Positions 1-10,200 of a DNA stretch of 64,000 bases are shown in pieces; the stretch's first letter is position 1; every line of letters begins with the position of its first letter. Below the pieces are notes generated by a model. The model saw only the letters and a program-made list of their open reading frames with translations, was not told the origin of the DNA and searched no databases. Made by a program: the position numbers and the translations under genes. This stretch comes from Chimonanthus salicifolius (taxonomy: Eukaryota; Streptophyta; Magnoliopsida; Laurales; Calycanthaceae), in the NCBI GenBank assembly GCA_013350335.1, contig CM023534.1, positions 24,943,302 to 25,007,301 of the forward strand, in the 5' to 3' direction.

Positions 1-217
1 AGTATATAATATCTCTTTTTGTATGAGAGAAGATAGAGCAAAAATTGAAACAATGGTCGGTTGTATCTTTTTCATCATTTTGCCTTTGAACATATTGGAT
101 TTGGTTTGAATCCGTAAATGTACTGAAAAAGAACTACGTAAAATCTATATGTTTTTTATGTGTTTGATCTGTGATTTATTTTTCTGTCCATTGTTTGAGG
201 GCTTTTATTCTTAACAG
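1..217. other. No gene recognised
   Basis: AT-rich sequence with no long open frame. It ends in a pyrimidine-rich stretch and an AACAG that would serve as a splice acceptor for the coding-like segment that follows, so it could be intron. Nothing else is seen. Confidence 0.4.
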
Positions 218-482
218 GAATGTACTAATTTTGACCTTCCTCCAAAGTTTAATGATTATGGAGATGATGATATTCATAGTAATAGTAAATGTGTTCACTT
301 AAAATGAAGAGGTGGATGATATAAAAGATGAGTTGCCAGTTGTGGAAGTTCTTAATGATTTTGTTGCAATTAATGTCTATGATGATCATTTAGAAGATAT
401 TCCTATGGTTGCAAAGCCACTTGAAAGCATGCAACAATCTTTAGATGCAGTCTTGTCCTCGATGAAGCATTCTTTTCAATGA
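218..482 (+). pseudogene. Degenerate coding remnant, family not identified
   Basis: After a plausible splice acceptor (TTCTTAACAG) a short frame reads FDLPPKFNDYGDDD, stops near 305, and continues in another frame with an acidic stretch (EEVDDIKDELPVVEVLNDF) up to a TGA near 481. Two codon-like frames separated by one frameshift look like an old exon or a transposon-protein tail. The acidic 'PPKFxxYGD' text reminds me of linker regions in plant retrotransposon polyproteins, but I cannot assign a family. No start codon or intact frame exists, so it is not expected to make protein. Confidence 0.3.
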
Positions 483-870
483 ATGACGTTTTTGCCATAT
501 GTAGATGTTGTTAGTTTCAACTTACCCAACGTTGACCCATATGGAATAATTTTGTACAAAATCATTGCATTAGCATAGAGCTTTCTCATCTTTTAGATGA
601 TGTGGTACATTCATTATCTTCTAGAAGATATGGACAGCAAATTTCAAGTTTTGCACATTCTCTTGCTTGATTAAGCACTAGTGGCAAAGAAGTGTCCGTC
701 GTAAGTAAGCGAAGGAAAAGAGCATACGAGAATGAACGACTTTCTCTATCTAGGTGGCAGCAATTCCAACTCAGGTCCAACTCGAAGAGAATGATGGAGA
801 GAAAATTGAATAAATTATTAAATTGAAGTTTAAATTCTATAAAGATTTTGATTGGAAAGAAAGATCCGTT
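483..870. other. No gene recognised
   Basis: AT-rich flank between the coding remnant and the solo LTR. The open frame on the minus strand at 586-894 has no recognisable family and runs into the LTR, so I treat it as chance. Confidence 0.4.
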
Positions 871-875
871 CAAAC

Positions 876-1302
876 TGTTGGATTTATGTCTCAAAGTTAT
901 TTTGGGCCTGAGTTGTCTGATGGGCCCAGGCTCAATGGACCCAATATGTTGTAAGCTACACTATATAAGTTCTCTTTGTCTTAAGGTTTTTTTGGACTGA
1001 GTCAAGAGAAGGCCATCCCCTGGGGATCCCAGAAGGAAGCTCTAATGGTGAGAACTGTGAGTAGAAAGAAATGTAGTGAGGAAGATAGAGAGGGGCATAG
1101 AAGAATAGGAGAAACATACCATGGATTAGGAGTTCTTGAGTTGAGTGTGAGCATATTGTATTCTTCTTTCTCTATAGATAAAATCTATACTCTTCCATAG
1201 ATGTAGCCAAGGTTAGGCCGAACCACGTATATCTTATGTTCCATATGTGTGTGAGACTATGAGCTTGTGATTGTGTATGTGGGTGGGTTAAATTTCCTAA
1301 CA
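876..1302 (+). repeat. Copia-type solo LTR (427 bp), TSD CAAAC
   Basis: The segment starts TGTTGGATTTATG and ends TTTCCTAACA, so it has TG..CA ends with a short TGTT/AACA inverted terminus. It is bounded on both sides by the same five bases, CAAAC (871-875 and 1303-1307). A TATA-like CTATATAAG lies near 960. There is no primer-binding site, polypurine tract or second copy next to it, so this is a solo LTR left by recombination between the two LTRs of a full element. The assignment to copia rests on the TGTTGG..AACA ends and the modest length. Confidence 0.85.
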
Positions 1303-1431
1303 CAAACATCCTCTTGGGCCTAAACTCGAAAATAAGTGACTCAGGGTGAAGCAATGGGTTGGACCCATGTTTTTTCAATTTGGTTTGGTTTGGTTCAAGA
1401 AGAGGCCCAAAAGTGGAGTATATGGAAGCAT

Positions 1432-1979
1432 GGTATCAAATCTCGGCCGAACTAAAGAGATATCGGCCAAATATCGATTAATATTAATTTATTTCATTTT
1501 AAAAAAAAAATCTGATATCGGCATGTATCACATTTCAAAGCGGACTAATGAGCATTATTCACTGTCCTTTTAGATAAAAATTTGAAATTCAAAATAATAG
1601 TAGACACTATCGATAGTTTGATACTGTCGACAATATATAATCATTTGAGTTTTAGTAGTTCACTTTATAATATCACTTGTAGCTGGTTGCAAATTTGCAA
1701 TGTCACTGGCCTTCCACTTTTATAGGCAACACTTTTGTCCTTACTTTTGAAAGTTTCTGATGTTGGACGAGATGAGGGTTAGAAATGTCGGCTGATATAG
1801 TGTGTATCGCTGAGATATCTCAGATTATTAATATTGAAATATCTCGGCCGACAGCCGATAAACATTTAAACAGATGATTTAAAAAAAAAGTTATGAAAGA
1901 GAGATATATCGGCCGAGATCTGAGGTACTAAGATATCAGTCGATACGCCGATATCTCGCTATCAATGAATTTTTTGCCC
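1432..1979. mobile_element. 'CGGCCGATA' repeat element (MITE-like)
   Basis: About 550 bp dense in variants of the word ATATCGGCCGATA (TCTCGGCCGA, ATATCGGCC, ATCGGCCGAG), with two arms separated by an AT-rich middle. Its right end, read on the opposite strand (GGGCAAAAAATTCATTGATA), resembles the left end of a second copy at 49627 (GGTCAAAAATTCGACCGATA). No coding sequence is seen. The boundaries are approximate and I did not find a clean TSD. It is probably a non-autonomous element, but the class is uncertain. Confidence 0.4.
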
Positions 1980-2886
1980 AACGAGACTAACATACAATAT
2001 AAGAGGCTGAAGTTTTCTTTTCTGGGTTGTTGAGTCAAGTAGTCAACATGAGCATGTTACTTAAACAATATAATTTATTTATATTGAATAAACAGATTAT
2101 TAAAAATACATTCAAAATTAAAATTTTATATAGTTAAGTAATTAAATCCTACAACTAAATTCTAATCATAATCTTATCATTTGTCATCCTATAATTAGAA
2201 GTTAGAACAATAATGAAATGGAGTCTCAATTAGAAGTCCAGATCCAAAATCCAAATTGACCAAAATATTCAACTTCATTCCGTTATTATTTAAGACAAGA
2301 CATTTTATGACTTTCATTTGTCAATACTTATTTTGCCTTTTAAATTTTTATTTATTAAAATTATACTTTACCCATTTTCATTTGTTTTAAATTCATAAAG
2401 GTTTAGGTATTGACATTGTAGTTCTTTCATTTTGATGGTAGATAAAATTTCATTTGACTTTTTCTGTTTTTTTTTTTTTTTCACATTGATTTACGTTCTC
2501 TTTTATTTTTATTTTACTTCTCCGTTCACATTATTAATAAATTTTATAATAAAAACTGACCAATTTCACATTAGTGAATGTCAAATGATACTAATAAATT
2601 TTTTATTTTATTGTAGCAATTCTATTATTTTAGATTTTTCTTGAAAATATAGTTCAATTTTGAGTAGAAACTTCTATGAAATTTATTTAAGTTGTATCCT
2701 TCAGTTTAATGTTGCAAAGCTCTTAACTTTAATTTTTTTTTTTTACATATTTAAATTGAAGGTCCAAATTTAAAGTTAATCCATAAATGTGCACACGTTT
2801 TAAGATATGTTTCATTTTCAAAACTTTGAGCATATAATTTCAAAAACACTGAGCACGATTGGTAAAATTGTCATTACAGAAAATAA
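1980..2886. other. No gene recognised, AT-rich
   Basis: AT-rich sequence with poly-T runs (for example 2468-2482). The open frame at 2432-2644 encodes only a Phe/Leu-rich product expected from T-rich DNA. Nothing else is seen. Confidence 0.5.
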
Positions 2887-2888
2887 TA

Positions 2889-3068
2889 CTCCCTCTGTCC
2901 CAAATTAAGTGTCTTATATGGATTTTAGAATTGTCCCAAATAATTGTCTCATTTAGTATAAAGTGTATTGAAAATGGATGAGATCACATGAAATGTTAGC
3001 CTTACAGAGAGAGTTCCTTAAAAAATACAAATATTTCAAATGAGACACTTAAAATGGGACGGAGGGAG
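2889..3068. mobile_element. Stowaway-like MITE (180 bp)
   Basis: Terminal inverted repeats CTCCCTCTGTCCC at the left and GGGACGGAGGGAG at the right match the classic plant Stowaway (Tc1/mariner) terminus. The element is flanked by the TA duplication (2887-2888 and 3069-3070). The arms stay complementary further in (AAATTAAGTGTCTTA against GACACTTAAAAT), so it can fold into a long hairpin. No coding capacity; it needs a mariner transposase from elsewhere. Confidence 0.93.
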
Positions 3069-4374
3069 TAGTAGAAATGTTAGAAAGGTAAAATGTAAAA
3101 TGGCAAAATTCTAATATTAATGGAAAATGATATTTTTCTGATATTATCAGAGTAAAAATGAAAATGTCACTGATATTTATTATAGAATTTTTCTTGTTTA
3201 TCTATTTATTATTTTTTAAAATAGTAAAAAAATTATTAAAATACGAGGGATTCTTATATTTTGTATTAAAAATATATAAAATATGTTTCTTAATTTTTAA
3301 TATAGCAAAATTTTAGAGAATAGTAAAATAAAGTCGAAGTAAAAATGTAATACCCTAATCCAATTTAGGAGTTAATTATGATTAATTAAATAATTGGGTT
3401 TATCCGTTAATTATGAATTATTTTCCTCTAATCGTAAAGATTATCAAATAAGTTCTTCAACGTATCTGAGTTTGACTCGATCCGAATCCGATAACTCTTT
3501 TAATTAAGTTTCAAAGATATATGGGTGAGTTACGAATATAATAATATTATTATTTTAGGTTTAAACCTTAGCTGCTGTATAAACTCAGTCATTTGACTTA
3601 GTTTGAACTTTAAATTTTAGATTATGCATTATTTTAAAATTCCAGACCTAATGACATGCCAATCTCGTTATAATTTCTCTAATTTATTTTACCCATAAGT
3701 TTTAAAGTGGTAAAACCCCAATTTGACAGGGTAGAGGAAGTCCTAAAAAAATACAGAGAGAGTCAGTACTCAATCTGTATTATAACTAAACTGTTTATTT
3801 CTTTACACTTAAAATAATAAGTTTTTGATATTTATTTTAAGCTATGAAATATGGGCCGTTGAATATTCTTTCACTTGGAAAATATGGTTTTTGACTTCAA
3901 AACACTATCAAACTGTAAGGTTGGATACTTTCAAAAAGAATTTTGAAGATTAGGAGATTTTGTTAAAACGGTGATTTTTAGCAAAAACACTTGGTTTTTG
4001 AGATAGATTTCACTCCAAATTTTAATACCATGCTTAGTTTTTAATACCTGACCTACTGAACAAATTGTATCAATTTAATGAGACCCTAAAATACCCAGAT
4101 AAAAGAAAGGACATAGATGTAAATAGTAAAAAGAATAAACTAATATTATATTATAAAATAATAATAGAAAACAGATGAAAGATAAGTTTCAAAGCTACAG
4201 TTGTAGCTTGCAGTTGTGCTGGAAGGTTACAACACCGCCAAATGCCTATGGCACTGTGTGATAGTTGTAATAATCATTATAATATATATAATAATAAATA
4301 CATAGTTATCAAATTCTATAAAGCTAATGAATAACTTAGGCAACTTGTATGGTTAAAAAATCCATACGGTTGCT

Positions 4375-4382
4375 TATAAATA
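4375..4382 (+). promoter_or_regulatory. LTR TATA box
   Basis: TATAAATA followed 60-120 bp downstream by a CT-rich tract (CTCTCTCCCTC near 4451), the usual look of the start of transcription in plant LTRs. This would place the U3/R boundary near 4410. Confidence 0.6.
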
Positions 4383-4901
4383 GGATTAATCGGAGAGGAA
4401 GCCAGAACGTAAAAAAAAAAAACTCTTCAAAGTTTTTCTGCCGTTTTGCTCTCTCTCCCTCTTTAAAAAACAGCAAGCACTTTTTCTCCTATTTTTCTTT
4501 TCTTTCCTCTTCTTTCTCCTGCTTTGGTCGTACCAGCAGTAGCCGAATTTTACACTCAAACAGCTGAACGTTCGGGTTTCCCGCATTCTTTTAAGGGTTT
4601 TTAAATTTAGTCAATCTTACACGGAATTTTGCACCTAAGGTATCAAATTAATTCTATTCTTATTTTTATTAACTCCATAGCAAGTTAGGAGTAGAATATC
4701 TTAGTATTGGGGTTAAAAAAATGAGATTTTTTTAATGGAGGAAAAATAGATTTCATCTTAAAATTTAAATTTCACCCTCAAGATTTGTATCATTTTATGT
4801 TAAAAAGATAATTTTTGACCCTAAGTAAAATCGGGGAAAAGATTAACCCCAACTGACTATTGCGTGTTTATTTTTCTGCCTTATGTGTTTAAATTCCTGT
4901 A

Positions 4902-5090
4902 CTGTACCCTTTGGGTCAAATTCTCAATACGTATCCATGGTCCTTCTTCTAGAAGATAATACGAGGATAGGGCACTGAGTACTTTTATTTACTTTACTGT
5001 CTCTGTACCCTCTGGGCCTCTCACAATATGTCTCCATGGTCCTTTCTCCAGAAGACAATACGAGAGAAGGCACTGAGTACTTTACATTTT
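4902..5090 (+). repeat. Direct duplication of about 80 bp inside the solo LTR
   Basis: Two adjacent copies share CTGTACCCT, a CCATGGTCCTT core, AGAAGA(T/C)AATACGAG and GGCACTGAGTACTTT. The first is at about 4900-4985 and the second at about 4998-5085, with scattered differences. It is internal to the LTR and non-coding. Function unknown. Confidence 0.75.
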
Positions 5091-6229
5091 TCATTTTATT
5101 GTAATGTTTTGGATGGCTAACAACTAACTTTCTGACATAATTTAAAGGAGTAGAAAGACCCTACGTGACTCATTACATATATCATGTTTTTTTTGAAAAA
5201 TAGCACGGGATTTGGGAAATTATTATGTGTATATACTGATAAATAGAAAATTTATACATTTTACTCTATCTTATAGATTTTCTGTGAAAAACTCAACCGG
5301 AGAAGGTGAGGAGACTCGAACCAACACTTGTATTATGTTATATGTTAAACCCACTAACACCAGATTGAAATGGGACCCATGGTCAATTAAAGATGGAAAA
5401 TGCTATATAGGTCCAGAATACGAGACTTGACACTGCCTACATGTAAGGGATGTAAATGTTCTAACTGTTTAGAATGTAGGCGTTAAAATGGTATCGGGGA
5501 GTCGAGGATTTGTAGTCTCTAATGCAGTATGGACCCATGGAGTGTCTGGGAATTGTCAGGTAAAAACTGGGTTAAGGTATCCGTGTTATTAAATCCAGTT
5601 TTATATATTGGGGTGATATTGATTATTTTATTGATTTCTTGTACTGGTATTTGATACACCAAATGGTAAGGCTGAAAGATGGTGGTTCCCTCAGAATAAG
5701 TCCCTGTGTAAGGAGGGCACTGGAAATCATGCATTTGACATTTGCATGTGATAATTATGTTCATAAGTTAAATCTGTGGAAGATAATAACTTTGTAAAGT
5801 TTGATATTGGTCGTTGGATTATAATTGCTGAGATTAGCAGAACACCGTTTGCGAACCATTGGGTTGGACGTGTTAGTAGGTTGTGGTCGATCACCATCAA
5901 CCGTTGGTATTGGATGGGTTAGTAGACCGGGTCGTGGAGACCTTATGCACTTGCAAGTTGCTATATTATTTCTGTGGAGGAATTAATATTAGTTCTGGTT
6001 GGAACTTCAAATGGGGGCTGACCCTGGTGTTGTAACATGGCTGGGGACCGACTCCGGTGTTAACAATATGTACATCTTGAATAAAAACCTTAGAAGATGA
6101 TCTTAGGGTGAAAATGGGATATGCTAATAACTTACATTTCAATGGCATGCATTGTTTATGCATTGTTGCATTACAATCATTGGATTTTATGGTGAGTTCT
6201 CCCCAATGGGCTGTTGCTCACGTCCCTTA

Positions 6230-6240
6230 CAATGCAGGAT
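6230..6240 (+). promoter_or_regulatory. Splice-acceptor-like module inside the LTR
   Basis: TGGGCTGTTGCTCACG is followed by CCCTTACAATGCAG and the purine-rich ATATGAACCAGATGAAGG. The same arrangement (TGGGCGxGTTG, a branch-like sequence, CAG or TAG, then purine-rich sequence) occurs 430-530 bp from the end of the other Tekay-like LTRs here. A donor candidate, CCTAAG|GTATCA, lies at 4640. Splicing is inferred only. Confidence 0.4.
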
Positions 6241-6685
6241 ATGAACCAGATGAAGGATTGGAAGGACCAGTGGTGCCTCATTGAAATTTGAAACTTAGAA
6301 GTTCCTAAGGTTTTCCGCATGTGGAAACTATTTGCCTGCTTGAAAATGTTTGAGTGTTTGTAATTAAATATGCCTCATGTGGCATAAGAAACTTATGTCT
6401 GTAAGTTTTAATGTCGTATACATTATATCCACTATGCTTTCGTTCTTAACACTGATGAGACAAATGAAAATATTCGTTATGTGATATGAGTTTGTATATG
6501 GGGACATATGGTATATGTTTGAGTCTATATGTGAAGAGCACGTATGATATTTTCTAGAATCGGATTTCAGTAAACTTGAAAATCCAGCCCAGTTTTGACA
6601 TTGGGTGATTAGAGTTTATTGTTAAAAAAAAAAAAATATTAGTCGCGTTCTGGGTCCACATTTGGGTTCGGAGTGTGACAAAAAA

Positions 6686-7175
6686 ATATGTGCATGAAGC
6701 TAGTAAATAAATAAATCTTGACAATCACGTTCAACACTATACGATGAACAACGAGACTTTGACAATACAACTCCCACATTATATTAGATCAAACTCTTAA
6801 TAAAGAAGAAGAAAATGACACTTAAGACACTTTACACGTTATCGATTATTGAAACATAAGGAGACAAGATAGAAAGAACACAACTAATGCAGAGAATCAC
6901 TGTTAAAAACAATCCTGCATAAAGAAAAATCACTTTCTTGAATCAGTTTTTGCAGCATACTCCAATATTAATCGAACAGCTATTTTGGAAGAGTCCCAAA
7001 AAAAATGTCAGACAACGAAATTAAGTTAGAGGGAGTATTATATAAGAGAAATTTGAGATACTGATTTTTACACTACCATTTTCTCTACGGTGCATCTTTA
7101 AAAAGAAATTTCAATTTTATTTGTCTTTACTTTTAGAAATGAGAAAGAGAGGAGAGAAAGAAAATAAAGATAAAA
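6686..7175. other. No gene recognised
   Basis: AT-rich intergenic sequence between the solo LTR and the Ser/Gly-rich gene on the other strand; it may contain that gene's 3' flank. No repeat termini or conserved frame seen. Confidence 0.4.
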
Positions 7176-7281
7176 TTAGAATTTTCTTTTAAAAGAGTAC
7201 ACCACGAGAGAAAATACTAGTGCAAAAATGACTATACAAAATTTGGTACCACGCCTTAGGAACGTTGACTGGATGATCATT

Positions 7282-7650
7282 TCAGTGGCCGGAACCTGAC
7301 CCCAATCCTGACCCATAAGCAGAACCAGCACCAGAACTAGAAGTAGAACCAGACCCAGATCTAGTTCCACTGCCAGTTCCATACCCAGAACCAGAACCAG
7401 ACCCACTTCCATAACCACGTCCAGTATCTTCACTCGATGCTGATCCTTCTTTACTGCTTGAGTTGGACCCCGAAACAGAAGAAGTTGCGGACCTAGACCC
7501 AGATTCAGACCTAGACCCAGACCCAGACCCATAACCAGAGCCTGACCCATAGCCCGAATCCATGCCACGGCTAAGGCCGAAAACGGGAAGCAAGTGAACC
7601 CCTTCCCTCCTAGCAACTCCACTTACAGGAATGAGCTTCTTGAGAGACAT
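7282..7650 (-). CDS. Small Ser/Gly-rich repetitive protein, 122 aa
   Basis: An intact minus-strand frame encodes a basic N-terminus (MSLKKLIPVSGVARREG, then LLPVFGLSRGMDSGYG), a run of GSGYGSGSG-type dipeptides, and a Ser-rich middle with a few charged residues (SSSKEGSASSEDTG). The product is low-complexity, like plant glycine-rich proteins, but I cannot name a family. I chose the ATG at 7650 because TATATAAT lies 76-83 bases upstream, which would put transcription start near 7697. The same frame stays open to an ATG at 7782 and would add a hydrophobic stretch (ILSLIFLILLLSV) that resembles a signal peptide. If the true start is upstream, the protein is secreted; if not, that stretch is a T-rich leader. 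An overlapping frame (7176-7622) of Gly/Leu repeats is a shadow of the same repeat. Confidence 0.5.
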   Translation of the reverse strand: MSLKKLIPVSGVARREGVHLLPVFGLSRGMDSGYGSGSGYGSGSGSRSESGSRSATSSVSGSNSSSKEGSASSEDTGRGYGSGSGSGSGYGTGSGTRSGSGSTSSSGAGSAYGSGLGSGSGH

Positions 7651-7725
7651 TCTTTGTTTATCTCTCTCTACACTTAAGAGCAAGATTAAGAAGATTAATG
7701 ATAAAATTTGAGTTAGTGGCAGTCC

Positions 7726-7733
7726 ATTATATA
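7726..7733 (-). promoter_or_regulatory. Candidate TATA box for the Ser/Gly-rich gene
   Basis: TATATAAT on the minus strand, 76 bases upstream of the ATG at 7650. The spacing would leave a leader of about 45-50 nt. If the longer protein starting at 7782 is real, this match is coincidental. Confidence 0.4.
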
Positions 7734-7782
7734 AAGGAAGCAAATCCAAAAGTTTGAACTCTTTAGAAAAAGGAAGAGGCAA

Positions 7783-8220
7783 GAGCCACTAAAGCATGCT
7801 TTGATCTATCTACAGGTGTCAAAATTAGGATCTCAAATATAAAGTTGTGGGGTTGGTTCGCCATAGTGATTGATTTTTTTAAAAGTAGGGAAAATCTCTA
7901 GCTTACATGTATCCTGAGGAACAGTAGTTATCTATTTTACCCACGTGGTTTTAATGTGTAGCCTCTTGTTTTCTATTTACACTCTAGATTCTTCTCAATA
8001 AAAAATTTGCTTATGTCATTGATAACCAATCATGAAAGAAACACTTGATTGTAATTTTTCAATTTCCTTGGGTGCAAAAATTTTCAAGAGAATATTGTTA
8101 AGATAGATATTCAAAGCAAATAATTTTAAAAGTGGCCAAAGAGATGAATAATTACATTATTCATACAGAAATGGAATGAATTGGGATGAATAAAGTATCA
8201 CAGATAATTTATAGTTTGTA

Positions 8221-8224
<4 letters not shown>
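7783..8224. other. Upstream flank of the Ser/Gly-rich gene
   Basis: AT-rich sequence with no conserved frame or repeat termini. It may hold promoter elements for the minus-strand gene, but I recognise none. Confidence 0.35.

Positions 8225-8284
<60 letters not shown>
8225..8284. repeat. (TA)n microsatellite
   Basis: About 60 bp of uninterrupted TA dinucleotide, an expected site of length polymorphism. Confidence 0.95.
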
Positions 8285-8288
<4 letters not shown>

Positions 8289-8371
8289 TTGATTGTTTGA
8301 ACTATTAGATTTAATAGTCAATTAAAAAAATATAGAATGATAATGTAAGTGAAATTTTACTTTATGAAATA

Positions 8372-8611
8372 CTCCGTCCGTCCCAAAATACTTGTTTGAT
8401 ATTCATTATGGAATTGTCCCAAATTAAATGTCCGATTCATTTATTTTCAGCTCCAAGTCATATTCTAATTTGATGGGAAGACGATCTTCTTTTATAAGTT
8501 TTGATTTGTCCAAATAATAAAATACCAACATTTGAAAAATAATATTTTATAAAACAATCTATAAGAAATAATTTTTTCTGAAATGAGATCAGTATTTTGA
8601 GACGGAGGGAG
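8372..8611. mobile_element. Stowaway-like MITE (240 bp)
   Basis: Left terminus CTCCGTCCGTCCC and right terminus GACGGAGGGAG are inverted repeats of the Stowaway type, flanked by TA (8370-8371 and 8612-8613). It is a second, longer and more diverged family member than the copy at 2889. The interior is AT-rich and non-coding. Confidence 0.9.
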
Positions 8612-8613
8612 TA

Positions 8614-9727
8614 GTTTTAGCTACACATGAGAGACATGATATTTATTCCAAGTATTTTTTGAGAAATTATGCATTAAGAACTCATTCACAAAAATTGGTA
8701 TAAATTTTAAATCAAATAAAAAAAAAGGTTGAAAATTTTCACTTTTGAATTCAGTCAAATCATTTAAAGACTAAACTTGAAAGTCTACAACAGTTCGTTC
8801 TCTCTAATCTTACTTGTTGGAAGTGTGGAACTAGACATTTTACTAGATGAATGACAAATAATATGATTTTAAAAGGTGAAGGGAGACCACCTTGTTCATC
8901 ATCAACAACATTAAGAAAGCCAATTGTAAACTCCAAAAGAATGCAATAAAGGCTCAATGTAAATGGGATGAAATAAAGATTATGATGATGAACTGTGCTT
9001 AAAACAGGGCAAAAGCAGAGACTCGATTCCAAATGAGGGATTTATAAAATTGTGATTGAATTTTAAAAAAGAGAAAAAGATGATTCAATTATTAAGAAAC
9101 TTTGAATTCTACTTTACAGTGGTTTTCTTCCTGTGAGAATGGAGAGGAAAATCAGCAACAAAATGTAAATTGTAATGATTTGACTCGTTGCTTTATTTTA
9201 TTGAAGCTTTAAAATTAATCTACAATTTATTAGTTCAATTTAATTTGAAATTTTGTAAATAAATAAAAAACAGTTCAATTAAAAAAAATTTAACATAAAA
9301 ATGCATCAAATTAATTAGACTTGAAATTTTAGAGGTTCTTGAAACTAAATCGAGAATGAAATCAACAATAAATTTTAGTAATCAAATTAATTTGATCTTT
9401 TTCTCTTAAAATAAATAATTAAACCAAACTCGATTTTCATTCAAACTTATCCCGATTCCTAATCGGATATCTCAAATATTCATATTTCTAAATAAATTTG
9501 ATAATATGAAGAATGAAACAAAAGAAAAATAATAATAAAACAAACCCGACCCTTAACCCGACCCATCTCCTCTTTCCTTTCTGTTTTCTCTCCCTTTCTT
9601 CTCCTTTCTCACTTGACCGATTTTCTCCTGAGTTTCTTCCACTCTATCTCTTCACTCAAGTTCTCTATAAAATATTCTATTTTAATTCACCATAATCTAA
9701 ATACAGCCTATATCTTCTTTTGTTTCG
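8614..9727. other. No gene recognised, AT-rich
   Basis: AT-rich DNA. Two open frames (8760-9032 minus, 9513-9695 plus) have no recognisable motif. Near 9540-9640 there is a CCCGACCC plus CT-rich stretch, similar in style to the terminal region of the hAT-like element that begins 100 bp later. Confidence 0.4.
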
Positions 9728-9899
9728 GTTAGAACTAGGGGTGTAAACGGACCTGGATCTAGCTTGCGGAGAGTCTGGCCCGACCCGACAAATAAGCATA
9801 CAGGCCGAATCCTTAAGTCCACGGACTCGGACAATCCATTTAGTTTTGGACCGGCCGCGGATGATCCGCGCACGTTTCGAAATCGAAACCCTTCCATAA

Positions 9900-10200
9900 A
9901 TGAACCCTAGCTCTTTTATCTTCCTTCTCCTTCGCCCATTCGAAAGCGAAACACTTCCGTGACTCTCTCCATCTCTCGCTGTCGCCTTTCGCGCCTTTGG
10001 TGCCGCTTGGGTTCTCGATCGCTTTCTCTCGCCGTCACTTTGCTCGGATTTCACTCTCTTTCTCTCACTCAATCTCTTCCTTTCTCTCTCAGTTCTCTCA
10101 ATCCTCTTCTTTGGATCTCTCTTCTTTGTTCGAATTTGCACCGGCCAACGTTGCCTCCTGGGTCACTCCTTGTCGCCGCCCTACCCATCTGTCACAGGTA
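9900..10200 (+). other. CT-rich leader-like block with splice donor
   Basis: About 300 bp rich in CTCT/TTCTC, typical of plant 5' leaders, ending CTGTCACAG|GTAAAA, a good donor match. Neither overlapping open frame (9959-10201, 9997-10221) matches a family I know. It could be the 5' exon of a captured gene, perhaps the same source as the LOG-like exon downstream, but no coding link is visible. Confidence 0.3.

Larger units (their letters stand above)
3346..6680 (+). repeat. Tekay-like gypsy solo LTR (3335 bp), TSD AAAAA
   Basis: The left end is TGTAATACCCTAATCC and the right end TTCGGAGTGTGACA, the terminus style of long chromovirus (Tekay/Del) LTRs. Five A residues border each side (3341-3345 and 6681-6685), which fits a TSD but carries little information. 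The left end resembles, on the opposite strand, the 24905 end of the solo LTR at 22013-24905. A TATA box lies at 4375-4382, followed by a CT-rich leader. No PBS or coding region follows. It contains an 80-bp tandem duplication and a splice-acceptor-like module, listed separately. Confidence 0.75.

Noticed and set aside
5519..6163. Minus-strand frames in the 3.3-kb solo LTR
   Set aside because: Within an LTR, no recognisable motif, and no counterpart in related LTRs.
9677..10141. Arg-rich minus-strand frame of 154 codons
   Set aside because: Antisense of a CT-rich leader-like block; the composition explains the Arg/Glu runs.
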